A DNA stretch of 11,468 bases, taken from contig WGAH01000368.1 in NCBI GenBank assembly GCA_015489145.1, positions 1 through 11,468 of the forward strand. Reading direction: 5' to 3'. This document shows positions 1 through 7,519 of this stretch, piece by piece (the stretch's first letter is position 1; each line of letters opens with the position of its first letter). A program made the translations under genes and the position numbers. The notes beneath the pieces were generated by a model. It saw only the letters and a program-made list of their open reading frames with translations, had not been told where the DNA came from and searched no databases. The stretch comes from Deltaproteobacteria bacterium (GTDB lineage: Bacteria > Myxococcota_A > UBA796 > UBA2385).

Positions 1-142
1 CTCATGCGTCGCTCATGCTCGCACGCGCGCCGGCGGCGCGGCCGGGAAGCCCTCCCTATCGCGCCACTTCGGGGCCGCGCCGGGGGGCCCGCGGCCGGGG
101 CGGGCGCAAACACGGTATGGTCACCGCCCTGGGAGGAACCGG
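1..142. other. Upstream leader region, no gene seen
   Basis: This stretch before the first gene is G+C-rich and holds no convincing gene. The open frames crossing it continue out of frame into the genes that follow and have no start with a ribosome binding site. A 7-bp inverted repeat (73-79 with 90-96) is visible but has no T-tract. The promoter of the downstream three-gene operon may lie here or beyond the window edge, but no clear -35/-10 pair can be named. Confidence 0.5.
131..137 (+). promoter_or_regulatory. Ribosome binding site of the first lipoprotein gene
   Basis: GGGAGGA lies 5 nt before the ATG at 143. It is a strong Shine-Dalgarno match and fixes that start. Confidence 0.7.
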
Positions 143-823
143 ATGCGCCGGCGATTCACCCCGATGGCAGCGGCCGCCGGCCTGGCCTTCGGCTGCGCCG
201 CGGAGCCGGCGGGCGACACGGGCGCCCGCGGGGCGGACGCGGGCCCGCCCGCCGTCGCGCGGGCCGCGGCGGTGCCGGCGGCGGTGCGGCAGGCCGCCCT
301 GGAGGTGCGGGCCGACCTGCTCCTCGCTCGCGGGGGCGCGCGGGTCGACGGCTCGGTGGCGCGCCTGGTCGCCGCCGAGCGGCGCTGGCTCGCGCGCGAG
401 GCCCGGGAGGCGGTGCGCCGGCCCGCCCCCGGCCCGGGGGTGCCGGACCTCGGCCCGGTGGACGACCTGCGCCGGGCCCTCGACCGGTTCCCGACCCTGG
501 CCCAGCCGCCGCTGCCCGGCGGCGTGCCGCGCCTCGCCACGCGCCTCCTCGAGGACCTGCGCCTTCGCGCCGCCGGCCGCCGCGTGGTCGTCGACGACCG
601 GCTGCGCGCCCTGCGAGCGGCCCTGGCCGGGGGCGGGGGACCGGGGCGCCCCGGCGCGGCGGAAGCGGCGGAAGGCGTGGTCGACGCGGTCCTGGCGGTG
701 CAGGCGCACGCCCTCGGGCGGCTTCCCGCCGTCCTCCGCTACCTCCCCCCCGACCGGGCCATCGCCCTCGTGCAGGGCGAGGCCGTGGCCGGCTGGCTGT
801 GGTTCTCTCCCGAGGAGCGCTGA
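143..823 (+). CDS. Putative lipoprotein of unknown function
   Basis: A 226-residue protein that I do not recognise. The N-terminus has basic residues (Arg 2-4), a short hydrophobic stretch and a Gly-Cys at 17-18 (context LAFGC), which reads as an imperfect lipobox. A Gly/Asp/Ala-rich linker follows, as usual in secreted lipoproteins. The rest is rich in Ala, Arg and Leu and predicted mainly helical, with no catalytic motif visible. The ATG is chosen because a GGGAGGA ribosome binding site lies 5 nt upstream, and third codon positions are almost all G or C from there on. The stop is only 4 nt before the next gene's GTG, so it is probably the first gene of a three-gene envelope operon. Real gene: fairly sure. 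Lipid attachment: likely but not certain, because the -3 position is Ala rather than Leu. Function unknown. Confidence 0.75.
   Translation: MRRRFTPMAAAAGLAFGCAAEPAGDTGARGADAGPPAVARAAAVPAAVRQAALEVRADLLLARGGARVDGSVARLVAAERRWLAREAREAVRRPAPGPGVPDLGPVDDLRRALDRFPTLAQPPLPGGVPRLATRLLEDLRLRAAGRRVVVDDRLRALRAALAGGGGPGRPGAAEAAEGVVDAVLAVQAHALGRLPAVLRYLPPDRAIALVQGEAVAGWLWFSPEER
812..817 (+). promoter_or_regulatory. Ribosome binding site inside the preceding gene
   Basis: GAGGAG lies 10 nt before the GTG at 828, inside the last codons of the first lipoprotein gene. It supports GTG as the start and coupled translation. Confidence 0.5.
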
Positions 824-827
824 AAAG

Positions 828-1622
828 GTGCCGATCCACCCCGCTCTCGCTCGCGTTCCCGCCCTCGCCCGGGTCGTCGCCGGCTTCGCCGCCCTCGCCG
901 GCGCCGGCCTCGCCCGCGCCCAGGAGGCCGGCGTCGAGGCGAGCCCCGCCGAGACCGTCATGCCGCCCGCCGCCATGCCCACGGCGGCGATGGCGGCGGC
1001 CTGGGGCTCGCTCATCCTGCTGCTCGCGGTCGTCCTCCTCGCCTGGCGGGCGGTCCGCCGGTGGGGGCGGACGCGGCTGGAGCCGGCCCTGGCCGCCCTG
1101 GAGCGCGCCGCCGCCGCCGTGGAGGCCGACCACCCGGCGTTGCGCCGCTGGCGCCCGGCCGCGCCGGAGGAGGCGGCCTGGTCGGTCGTCCTGCCGGGGG
1201 GCGGGGGCCTCGCGGACGGCGGGATCCGCCTGGTCTCGGGAGGGGAGGTCGCCGCGCGGGCCGCCGCCGTCGCGCTTCTCGGCGAGCCGGAGGCCGCGGT
1301 GGCGCTCGTCGCGCCCCCCTCGGAGGAGGGGGCCGCCGACCTCGACGCCCGCCTGGCGGCGGCGGGTCGGGTGGCCGCGGCGCGGGCGCGCCTGTTCACC
1401 GTGGCCGCCCCCTCCGGCGCCGCGAGCTGGGCGCGGACCGGCGCCGCCACCCTGGCCGCCCTCGGGCGCCTGGCTCCCCGCGGGGCCCTGGTGGCCGCCG
1501 TCCCCGACCGGGCGGCGGGCGAGGCGCTTCGCGAGGCCTGGGCCGAGCCGGCCCGGGAGTCGGGCGTGGCGGTCGTGCTGGCGGTGCCCGAGCCGGCGGA
1601 CGCGGGGTCGCGGCGTGCCTGA
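828..1622 (+). CDS. Membrane-anchored protein with signal peptide
   Basis: A 264-residue protein of no family I can name. From the GTG start it has a signal-peptide-like N-terminus (hydrophobic 12-29, signal peptidase I-type site Ala-Arg-Ala before Gln32), then a short Ala/Pro/Met-rich stretch, one membrane helix at about 56-75 followed by basic residues (WRAVRRWGR), and a soluble domain of about 180 residues. The positive charges after the helix suggest that this last domain is cytoplasmic. It alternates hydrophobic strand-like stretches (AVALVAPP, RLFTVAAPSG, GALVAAVPD, GVAVVLAVPEP) with Ala-rich helices, which suggests a Rossmann-like alpha/beta fold, but no nucleotide-binding motif is clear. 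GTG is chosen because it follows the previous stop by 4 nt, has GAGGAG upstream and yields a proper signal peptide. The end overlaps the next gene by 8 nt, so it is probably translated together with the glycosyltransferase-like protein and may be its partner. Confidence 0.72.
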   Translation: MPIHPALARVPALARVVAGFAALAGAGLARAQEAGVEASPAETVMPPAAMPTAAMAAAWGSLILLLAVVLLAWRAVRRWGRTRLEPALAALERAAAAVEADHPALRRWRPAAPEEAAWSVVLPGGGGLADGGIRLVSGGEVAARAAAVALLGEPEAAVALVAPPSEEGAADLDARLAAAGRVAAARARLFTVAAPSGAASWARTGAATLAALGRLAPRGALVAAVPDRAAGEALREAWAEPARESGVAVVLAVPEPADAGSRRA

Positions 1623-3438
1623 ACCCGGGGGCCTTCGCGCCGAGCTGAAGGCCCTGGCGGTGGCCGCCGCGGGCTACCTCGCCGCCATCCTCGCCTTCAC
1701 CTGGCCGGTGGCCGCCCGCTTCCGCACGCGCATCGTCGGCGACGAGTACGCCGGGGCCTGGCGCACCCTGTGGGCCCACGCCTGGACCCTGCGCCGCCTC
1801 CTGCGCGACCACGCCTGGCCCCTCGACGCCCCGGAAATCGCCTTTCCCCGCGGCGGGAGCTTTTCGAGCATCGCTCCCCTCAACGACCTGCTCAGCCTGC
1901 TGCCGCAGCTCCTCTGGGGGCTGGTTCCCGCCTACAACCTCGTGGTGCTCGGGCACATGCTCCTGGCCGCCACCGGCGGCTGGGCGCTCGGCCGGTCCGC
2001 CGGCCTCGGGCGCGCCGGCGCGGCGGTGGCGGGCGCGGTCTTCGGCTTCAACAGCTTCCTGCTGTCCTACGGCATCGCCAGCGCCGTGGTCGAGACGAAC
2101 ACCGCCGGCTGGATCGCCTGGTTCCTGGTGGCGGCCCTGTGGCTGCTCCGCCGCCCCGGCCCGCGCTCGGCTCTGGCGGCGGGCCTCGCCTTCGGCATCA
2201 CCGGCGTGGCCTGCCTCTACTGGGCGCTGATCACCGGCCTGCTCGCCCCGCTGGTCCTCGTGCCGGCACTGGTGGACCGGCTGCGGGCCGCCGCGGACGG
2301 CCGCGAGCGCCGGCGCCTGCTCGGGTGGGTGGTGGTCGGAGTCGTCGTCGCCGGGGTCGCCTTCGCGATCCCCGGCACCCGCCTGCTGGCGACCTACCAG
2401 GATCAGGGCGCCCTCCTCCAGGACTACGCGGTCCGCAAGCAGCAGCTCCTGCCTCCCGACGTGATGGCCAGCCTCGCCCACGACTACGCCTCGGTGGCCG
2501 GCTACCTGCTGCCGGGAGCGCGCAACCTCGCCGTCCACGCCGACATGGACCGCCTCGTGCAGTCCACCTACGCCGGCTGGCTGGCCCTGGCGCTGGCCAG
2601 CTACGGCCTCGGGCGCGGGCGCTGGCGCTGGTTCGTCGCGGGCATGGCGGGCGCCGTGCTCTCCCTCGGTCCCTTCGCCTTCTTCACCCAGCACGCCTGG
2701 CGCCCCGAGCCGGTCTGGTGGTGGGTGGCCCTCCGCGCCGCCTTCCCGCCGGTTCGCATGGTCACCTCCTACGTGCGCTTCTCGGTGTTCTTCTTCATCG
2801 GCCTCGCGGTGCTCGCCGGGGCCGGCGCCGACCGCTTCGCCGCCTGGCTCCGGGCGCGCTCGCTGGGGCGCCTCGCCCCCTGGGCGGGGCCGGCGCTCGC
2901 CCTCGCCATCCTCGCCGAGATCGCCTTCCTCTCGCCGGCGCCGGTGCCGGTGCCCTCGGCGGTGGCCTGGGTCCCGCAGGCCAGCCTGGCCCTGCGCGAC
3001 CTGCCCGAGGAAGGCGCCGTCCTCGACTGGCCCCAGCGCTACCCGGGCAAGAAGATCGAGGTGAGCCGCTACTTCTACGACCAGACCTTCCACTGGCGGC
3101 CCATCGCCTACGACTTCGCGCCGACGAGCTACATGCCCGGTCCCCTGGAGGGCAACGCCTTCTTCGCCCGGCTGGAGCGGATCACCTACGGCGAGGGCTA
3201 CGACTCCGGCGCCTGGGGCGAGGAGTCCCGCTGGCCGATCCTCGCCGCGGTCCTCGAGATGCAGGAGATGGGCTACGCCTACGTCGTGCTGCACCCCTGG
3301 TTCGTCGAGCCCGCCCGCCTCGCCGACGTGCGGGGCTTCCTCGACGCCGTGCTGGAGCGGGTCGAGGACCTGCCCGACGGCGGCACGATCTACCGGGTCG
3401 CCCCCGCCGACGACTGGGAGCCGGAGCTTCCCTGGTAG
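1615..3438 (+). CDS. Multi-pass GT-C/YfhO-like glycosyltransferase-family membrane protein
   Basis: A 607-residue integral membrane protein. Hydrophobic segments lie near residues 13-32, 92-122, 134-155, 164-178, 185-220, 236-253, 320-332, 340-358, 387-404 and 422-440, followed by a soluble C-terminal domain of about 165 residues. The first loop carries an acidic Gly-Asp-Glu (42-44), where GT-C enzymes, which use lipid-linked sugar donors, keep acidic residues. Other family-like signs are APLNDLL (87-93), PAYNLVVLGHMLLA (105-118), the VRFSVFFFIGLAVLAGAG stretch (387-404), and the C-terminal VLDWPQRYP, DQTFHWRPIAYDF and YAYVVLHPWF motifs. The family is broad and often annotated only as glycosyltransferase 39/YfhO-like, so donor and acceptor are unknown. 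The GTG start overlaps the previous stop by 8 nt; upstream continuation of the frame runs under the two preceding genes and is spurious. Last gene of the operon, ending 9 bp from a convergent gene. Confidence 0.75.
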   Translation: MPEPGGLRAELKALAVAAAGYLAAILAFTWPVAARFRTRIVGDEYAGAWRTLWAHAWTLRRLLRDHAWPLDAPEIAFPRGGSFSSIAPLNDLLSLLPQLLWGLVPAYNLVVLGHMLLAATGGWALGRSAGLGRAGAAVAGAVFGFNSFLLSYGIASAVVETNTAGWIAWFLVAALWLLRRPGPRSALAAGLAFGITGVACLYWALITGLLAPLVLVPALVDRLRAAADGRERRRLLGWVVVGVVVAGVAFAIPGTRLLATYQDQGALLQDYAVRKQQLLPPDVMASLAHDYASVAGYLLPGARNLAVHADMDRLVQSTYAGWLALALASYGLGRGRWRWFVAGMAGAVLSLGPFAFFTQHAWRPEPVWWWVALRAAFPPVRMVTSYVRFSVFFFIGLAVLAGAGADRFAAWLRARSLGRLAPWAGPALALAILAEIAFLSPAPVPVPSAVAWVPQASLALRDLPEEGAVLDWPQRYPGKKIEVSRYFYDQTFHWRPIAYDFAPTSYMPGPLEGNAFFARLERITYGEGYDSGAWGEESRWPILAAVLEMQEMGYAYVVLHPWFVEPARLADVRGFLDAVLERVEDLPDGGTIYRVAPADDWEPELPW

Positions 3439-3447
3439 GCGGGCGCC

Positions 3448-4851
3448 TCAGCGGGCCTGGGCGGTGGCGAGGGGCAGGGTGTGGTCCGCGCTGGCGGTGG
3501 TGTCGACGTGGACGGTGCCGGCGTCGTCCTCCCCGCCGGAGGCCACCGGCTCGCCCGACTCGTTGACCACCCCGTCGCCGTCGGTGTCGGCGAAGGCCCA
3601 CAGGTACACCACCGTGCTGGCGGGCACGTACAGGGAGAAGTCGCGGCTCGCCGTGCCCTCGAGGTCGGCCCAGTCCCAGCTCCGGCTGTCGTAGGCCTGG
3701 CTGGCCACCTCGGAGGCGGTGAGGTCCTCGCCGGGGCGGTAGCGCAGGGCGGCCACGGTCACGCCGGTGCCGCTGGGCAGGTCGTCGAAGGTGCCGTCCT
3801 CGACCGTGACGGTGCCGCTCAGCTCGACGAAGGGCAGCACTTCCAGCCCGCCCTCGCCCTCGCCCGTGGGGATGCGGATCGCGTGGTCCGGCAGGTCCTC
3901 GGAGCCGACCTCGACGGGGTTGGCATCGGCGCCGTCCCCGTCCACCCAGCCGCCCCACTGGTCGGCCGGGTCGATGAGGCTGTTGCCGTTGGAGTCGTAG
4001 ACCGCGAGGAGGTTCATCGTTCCGAGGCCCGCGCAGGTGGCGATGGCGTAGGCGCTCTCGGCCCCGTCGGCGGTGGGCGTGGGCGTGAACCAGTCCCAGT
4101 CGTAGGGCTCGAAGGCGGTGGCCGAGGAGAGCACGGCGATGCCCGGGCCGCCGGTCCAGTCGGCGGTGATCGTCACCGGCCCGCTGATCGTCACGTCGTC
4201 GCACCCGGAGCCCGTGCCCCAGCCGCCGCCGTCGCCGCCCGTGCTCCAGCCGGTGTCGCCCCAGGCGAGGGCGTCGGCGCTCACGAGGACCGTGATGTCG
4301 AGGCCGTCCAGCTCGACGCCGTCCTCGACCTGCACGGCCTCGGGATGGATGCCGATGGGGTCGGTGGGCTGCACGATGCCGTCCCGCCCCTGGTCGAGGG
4401 CGGCGTACAGCCAGACCTCGCCGGGCGCGTCGAGGCCCGCCTCCAGCGCGTAGCCGTTGGGCTCGGTGCTCGGGTGGGCGATCGTGTCGCTGCCCCGGTA
4501 GACCTGCCCGTCGGCGTCGTCGACCGTGTAGGCCGTCACCCAGATCGCCCCGTAGGGGAAGGCGCCGCCGGTGGCCTCCTCCCAGCTCACGCTCCGGCGC
4601 ACCCCGTCCGCGTCGGTGCGGTACAGGGCCACGGTGACCGTGCCCGACAGGGTGGCGCTCACCGCCGGGGCGTCGGAACCGCCGTCGTCGGAAGCGCCGT
4701 CGCCGGGCACGTTCTCGGCGGTGTCCCCCGCCGAGGCCCCGGCGTCGCCGGCCACCGGGCCGGTCTCCCCGGCGGGAGCCCGGGCGCAGCCGCGGCAGGC
4801 GGCCTGGGCGGCGAGGGCGAGGACGGCGAGGACGGAGACGGCGCGGCGCAT
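3448..4851 (-). CDS. Secreted lipoprotein with three repeated beta-sandwich/calcium-loop units
   Basis: A 467-residue exported protein. The N-terminus has Arg 2-3, a hydrophobic core (5-15) and Cys19 after AQAA, so it is probably lipidated, although Gln at -3 is unusual and signal peptidase I cleavage is an alternative. An acidic Gly/Asp/Ala-rich linker (about 23-63) follows. The rest is three related units starting with SGTVTV (69-74), SGPVTI (223-228) and SGTVTV (345-350). Each has a hydrophobic strand leading into an acidic loop: DQGRDGIVQPTD (153-164), DSNGNSLIDPAD (286-297) and DTDGDGVVNESGE (422-434). These loops resemble the DxDxDG calcium-binding loops of dockerin, thrombospondin type 3 and carboxypeptidase-regulatory-like repeats. 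It likely sits on the outer surface as a binding or structural protein; no catalytic residues are seen. The ATG has AGGGG 7 nt upstream. It converges with the membrane-protein operon and diverges from the helicase. Confidence 0.8.
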   Translation of the reverse strand: MRRAVSVLAVLALAAQAACRGCARAPAGETGPVAGDAGASAGDTAENVPGDGASDDGGSDAPAVSATLSGTVTVALYRTDADGVRRSVSWEEATGGAFPYGAIWVTAYTVDDADGQVYRGSDTIAHPSTEPNGYALEAGLDAPGEVWLYAALDQGRDGIVQPTDPIGIHPEAVQVEDGVELDGLDITVLVSADALAWGDTGWSTGGDGGGWGTGSGCDDVTISGPVTITADWTGGPGIAVLSSATAFEPYDWDWFTPTPTADGAESAYAIATCAGLGTMNLLAVYDSNGNSLIDPADQWGGWVDGDGADANPVEVGSEDLPDHAIRIPTGEGEGGLEVLPFVELSGTVTVEDGTFDDLPSGTGVTVAALRYRPGEDLTASEVASQAYDSRSWDWADLEGTASRDFSLYVPASTVVYLWAFADTDGDGVVNESGEPVASGGEDDAGTVHVDTTASADHTLPLATAQAR

Positions 4852-4938
4852 GGCGAAACCCCTGGTCCCCGCAGGTTAGCACTGGCCCGGGGGCGGCCGA
4901 TGAGCGGCCGAGGACGCCGCCCTCGCGCCGGAGGCCCC
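4852..4938. promoter_or_regulatory. Divergent intergenic region between lipoprotein and helicase genes
   Basis: These 87 bp separate the two divergent starts and must hold the promoters of both genes unless the helicase starts earlier, at the ATG at 4900. On the minus strand AGGGG (4859-4863) lies 7 nt before the lipoprotein ATG. The stretch 4871-4882 (gcaggttagcac) is the only less G+C-rich part. I cannot assign a firm -10 or -35 box or any operator. Confidence 0.4.
4930..4934 (+). promoter_or_regulatory. Ribosome binding site deciding the helicase start
   Basis: GGAGG lies 4 nt before the GTG at 4939. The alternative ATG at 4900 has only a G-rich stretch upstream, so the GTG is preferred. 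The short spacing leaves some doubt. Confidence 0.5.
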
Positions 4939-7482
4939 GTGACGATCCGACTCGACGAGCGCGTTCCCGAGCGGGGGTTTTCCGGCCCCGACGCCGCCCT
5001 CGACGCCTGGCTCGGCTGGCTGGCCGACGGCGGCATCGAGCCCTACCCCCACCAGGAAGAGGCCTTCCTCGAGCTGTTCGCCGGCAACCACGTCGTGCTG
5101 GACACGCCCACCGGCTCGGGCAAGTCGCTGGTGGCCCTCGCGCTGCACTTCAAGGCCTTCGCCGAGGGCTGGCGCAGCGTCTACACCGCGCCGATCAAGG
5201 CGCTGGTCAGCGAGAAGTTCTTCCAGCTCTGCGAGGTCTTCGGGGCCGAGAACGTCGGCATGCTCACCGGGGACGCCCGGGTGAACCCCGACGCCCCGGT
5301 GCTGTGCTGCACCGCCGAGATCCTGGCGAAGCAGGCCCTGCGCGAGGCGGTCGACCCGGGGGCCCTCGACGACGTGCGGGCCGTGGTGATGGACGAGTTC
5401 CACTACTACGCCGACCCCGACCGGGGCATGGCCTGGCAGGTGCCGCTGCTGGTGCTGGAGCGCCCCGCCTTCCTGCTCATGTCGGCGACGCTCGGCGACA
5501 CGAGCGCCATCGCCCGCGACCTCGAGGCGCGCACCGGCCGGGCGGTCGCCACCGTCTACAGCGCCGACCGCCCGGTGCCCCTGGAGTTCCGCTACAGCGA
5601 GGACCCGCTGCACGAGACGCTCGCCCGCCTCGTGCGCGAGGACCGGGCGCCGATCTACCTCGTCCACACCAGCCAGCGGGCCGCCGCCGAGTCGGCCGGG
5701 GCGCTGATGAGCACCGACTGGTGCTCGCGCGAGCAGAAGCGCGCGCTGAGCGCCGCCATCGGCGACTTCCGCTTCGACAGCCCCTTCGGCAGGGCGATGC
5801 GCCGCTTCCTGCGCCACGGCGTCGGCCTGCACCACGCCGGCCTGCTGCCCCGCTACCGCAGGCTGGTCGAGAAGCTGGCCCAGCAGGGCCTCCTGCGGAT
5901 CATCTGCGGCACGGACACCCTCGGCGTGGGCATCAACGTGCCGATTCGCACGGTGGTGTTCACCCGCCTCTGCAAGTTCGACGGCACCGAGGTGCGGCAC
6001 TACACGGCGCGGGAGTTCAAGCAGATCGCCGGGCGGGCGGGCCGCAAGGGCTTCGACGAGTCCGGGCTGGTGGTGGCCCAGGCCCCCGAGCACGTCATCG
6101 CCAACCGCATCGCCGCCGCCAAGGCCGCCGCGAAGGGCCGCAAGCGCTTCTCCCGGCAGGGTCCGCCGGCGCGCGGCTACAAGCACTGGACCGAGGACAC
6201 CTTCCGGCAGCTCGTCGCCCGGCGCCCCGAGCCCCTCGAAAGCCGCTTCCGGGTCGACCACGGCGTGCTCCTCACGCTCATGCAGGGGGCCTGGGAGGCC
6301 ACCGGCGACGCGGCGGGCGGGGTCGCGGCCCTGCGCCGGCTCGTCGAGCGCAGCCACGAGAGCGGCCGCTCCAAGGAGCGCCTGCGCCGGCAGGTCGACG
6401 AGCTGCTCGGCGACCTCGAGCGGGCCGGGGTGGTCCAGCGCTCCGGCGACGGGGCGCGCATGATCCTCCCCGACGGGCTCCAGCGCGACTTCTCCCTGCA
6501 CCACTCCCTGTCGCTGTTCCTCCTGCACGCCGTCGCCCGGCTGGACCGCGAGGCCGAGGACTGGGCGCTCGACGTGCTCACCCTCACCGAGGCGATCCTC
6601 GAGGACCCGCGTCCCGTCCTCGTCCAGCAGGCCCACCGCGCCCGCGGCGAGCTGATCGCCCGGCTCAAGGCCGAGGGGGTGCCCTACGAGGAGCGCATGG
6701 CCGCCGTCGAGGAGGTGACCTGGCCCAAGCCCCGGGCCGCGTGGATCTACGGCGTGTTCAACGCCTACGCCGAGCACCACCCCTGGGTGAAGGGCGAGCA
6801 CGTCCGCCCCAAGAGCGTGGCCCGCGAGATGTTCGAGGGCTGGTGGTCCTTCGAGGACTACGTGGAGCTGCTCGGCATCCAGCGCTACGAGGGCCTGCTG
6901 CTGCGCTACCTCACCGACGTCTACAAGGCGCTCGTCCAGAACGTGCCCGCGGACGAGCGCACCGACGATCTCCTCGCCGTGATCGGCTACCTCCGGGCCC
7001 TCCTCGGCCGCGTGGACGCCAGCCTCGTCACCGAGTGGGAGCGCATGGTCGCCGGCGAGGTGCCCGCGCCCGCCGGGGCGCCGGCCCCGCCGCCGCGGCC
7101 GGTGGACATCTCGGCCGACCCGCGGGCCTTCCGGGCGCGGGTGCGGGCGGAGCTGCACGCCCTGGTGCGCGCCCTGGCCCACCGCGACTGGGAGGAGGCC
7201 GCCGCCTGCGTGCGCGGCGACTGGACGCCGGAGGCGATCGAGGAGGCCCTCGCGCCCTACCTCGAGCGCTGGGGCGGGGTGACCTTCGACCACCGCGCGC
7301 GCCTGGCCGAGCACACCCACCTCCGCAAGGTCGGGCCGCACCGCTGGGAGGTGTCGCAGACCCTCGTCGACCCGGACGGCGACAACGCCTCCTCCATCGA
7401 CGGCTTCATCGACCTGCGCGAGGACACCAACCCCGAGGGGCCGGTGGTGGAGCTGCTCGGCTTCACCCTCGACCCCGGCTGA
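4939..7482 (+). CDS. Ski2-like DEAD/DEAH-box helicase with DUF3516 C-terminus
   Basis: An 847-residue ATP-dependent nucleic-acid helicase. Visible motifs: Q-motif-like YPHQEEA (36-42), Walker A TPTGSGKS (56-63), Ia TAPIKALVSEK (83-93), Walker B DEFH (152-155), III SAT (182-184), the HHAGLLP segment (298-304), V GTDTLGVGINVP (324-335) and VI QIAGRAGRKG (362-371). The DEFH box and HHAGLLP segment place it in the Ski2-like group of superfamily 2. The remaining C-terminal half, including ALDVLTLTEAILEDPRPVL, YEERMAAVEEVTWPKP and LLLRYLTDVYKAL, matches my memory of the DUF3516 region in helicases known mainly from Actinobacteria. Total length is close to that family's usual size of about 840 residues. 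All catalytic motifs look intact. It probably remodels RNA or structured nucleic acid in the cytoplasm; the substrate is unknown. GTG 4939 is chosen for GGAGG upstream; ATG 4900 would add 13 residues. A zinc-ribbon gene follows 37 nt downstream. Confidence 0.93.
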   Translation: MTIRLDERVPERGFSGPDAALDAWLGWLADGGIEPYPHQEEAFLELFAGNHVVLDTPTGSGKSLVALALHFKAFAEGWRSVYTAPIKALVSEKFFQLCEVFGAENVGMLTGDARVNPDAPVLCCTAEILAKQALREAVDPGALDDVRAVVMDEFHYYADPDRGMAWQVPLLVLERPAFLLMSATLGDTSAIARDLEARTGRAVATVYSADRPVPLEFRYSEDPLHETLARLVREDRAPIYLVHTSQRAAAESAGALMSTDWCSREQKRALSAAIGDFRFDSPFGRAMRRFLRHGVGLHHAGLLPRYRRLVEKLAQQGLLRIICGTDTLGVGINVPIRTVVFTRLCKFDGTEVRHYTAREFKQIAGRAGRKGFDESGLVVAQAPEHVIANRIAAAKAAAKGRKRFSRQGPPARGYKHWTEDTFRQLVARRPEPLESRFRVDHGVLLTLMQGAWEATGDAAGGVAALRRLVERSHESGRSKERLRRQVDELLGDLERAGVVQRSGDGARMILPDGLQRDFSLHHSLSLFLLHAVARLDREAEDWALDVLTLTEAILEDPRPVLVQQAHRARGELIARLKAEGVPYEERMAAVEEVTWPKPRAAWIYGVFNAYAEHHPWVKGEHVRPKSVAREMFEGWWSFEDYVELLGIQRYEGLLLRYLTDVYKALVQNVPADERTDDLLAVIGYLRALLGRVDASLVTEWERMVAGEVPAPAGAPAPPPRPVDISADPRAFRARVRAELHALVRALAHRDWEEAAACVRGDWTPEAIEEALAPYLERWGGVTFDHRARLAEHTHLRKVGPHRWEVSQTLVDPDGDNASSIDGFIDLREDTNPEGPVVELLGFTLDPG

Positions 7483-7509
7483 GCCGGCACGGCGCGCTAT
7501 GCTCGCGGC

Positions 7510-7515
7510 GGGAGG
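7510..7515 (+). promoter_or_regulatory. Ribosome binding site of the zinc-ribbon gene
   Basis: GGGAGG lies 4 nt before the ATG at 7520. It favours this start over the in-frame ATG at 7499, which has no purine-rich site upstream. Confidence 0.5.
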
Positions 7516-7519
7516 CGGC

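Noticed and set aside
73..96. Inverted repeat ggccgcg/cgcggcc as a possible terminator
   Set aside because: A 7-bp stem with a 10-base loop and no T-tract is expected by chance at this G+C content.
4..1614. Open frame continuing upstream of the GT-C-like gene, giving a protein of over 1,100 residues
   Set aside because: The upstream part is an Arg/Pro/Gly-rich low-complexity translation lying out of frame over two better-supported genes; the GTG at 1615 starts the natural protein.
1396..3294. Long minus-strand frame opposite the GT-C-like gene
   Set aside because: Its translation is Gly/Arg/Pro/Glu/His-rich with no domain, while the plus strand gives a clear membrane protein. It is a high-G+C antisense shadow.
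3437..3448. Small hairpin aggcg/cgcct between the convergent genes as a terminator
   Set aside because: The loop is only 2 bases, the stem is short and there is no T-tract on either strand.
3481..4938. Long N-terminal extension of the helicase frame
   Set aside because: It overlaps the lipoprotein gene on the opposite strand and encodes low-complexity sequence; the GTG at 4939 with GGAGG gives the usual family length.
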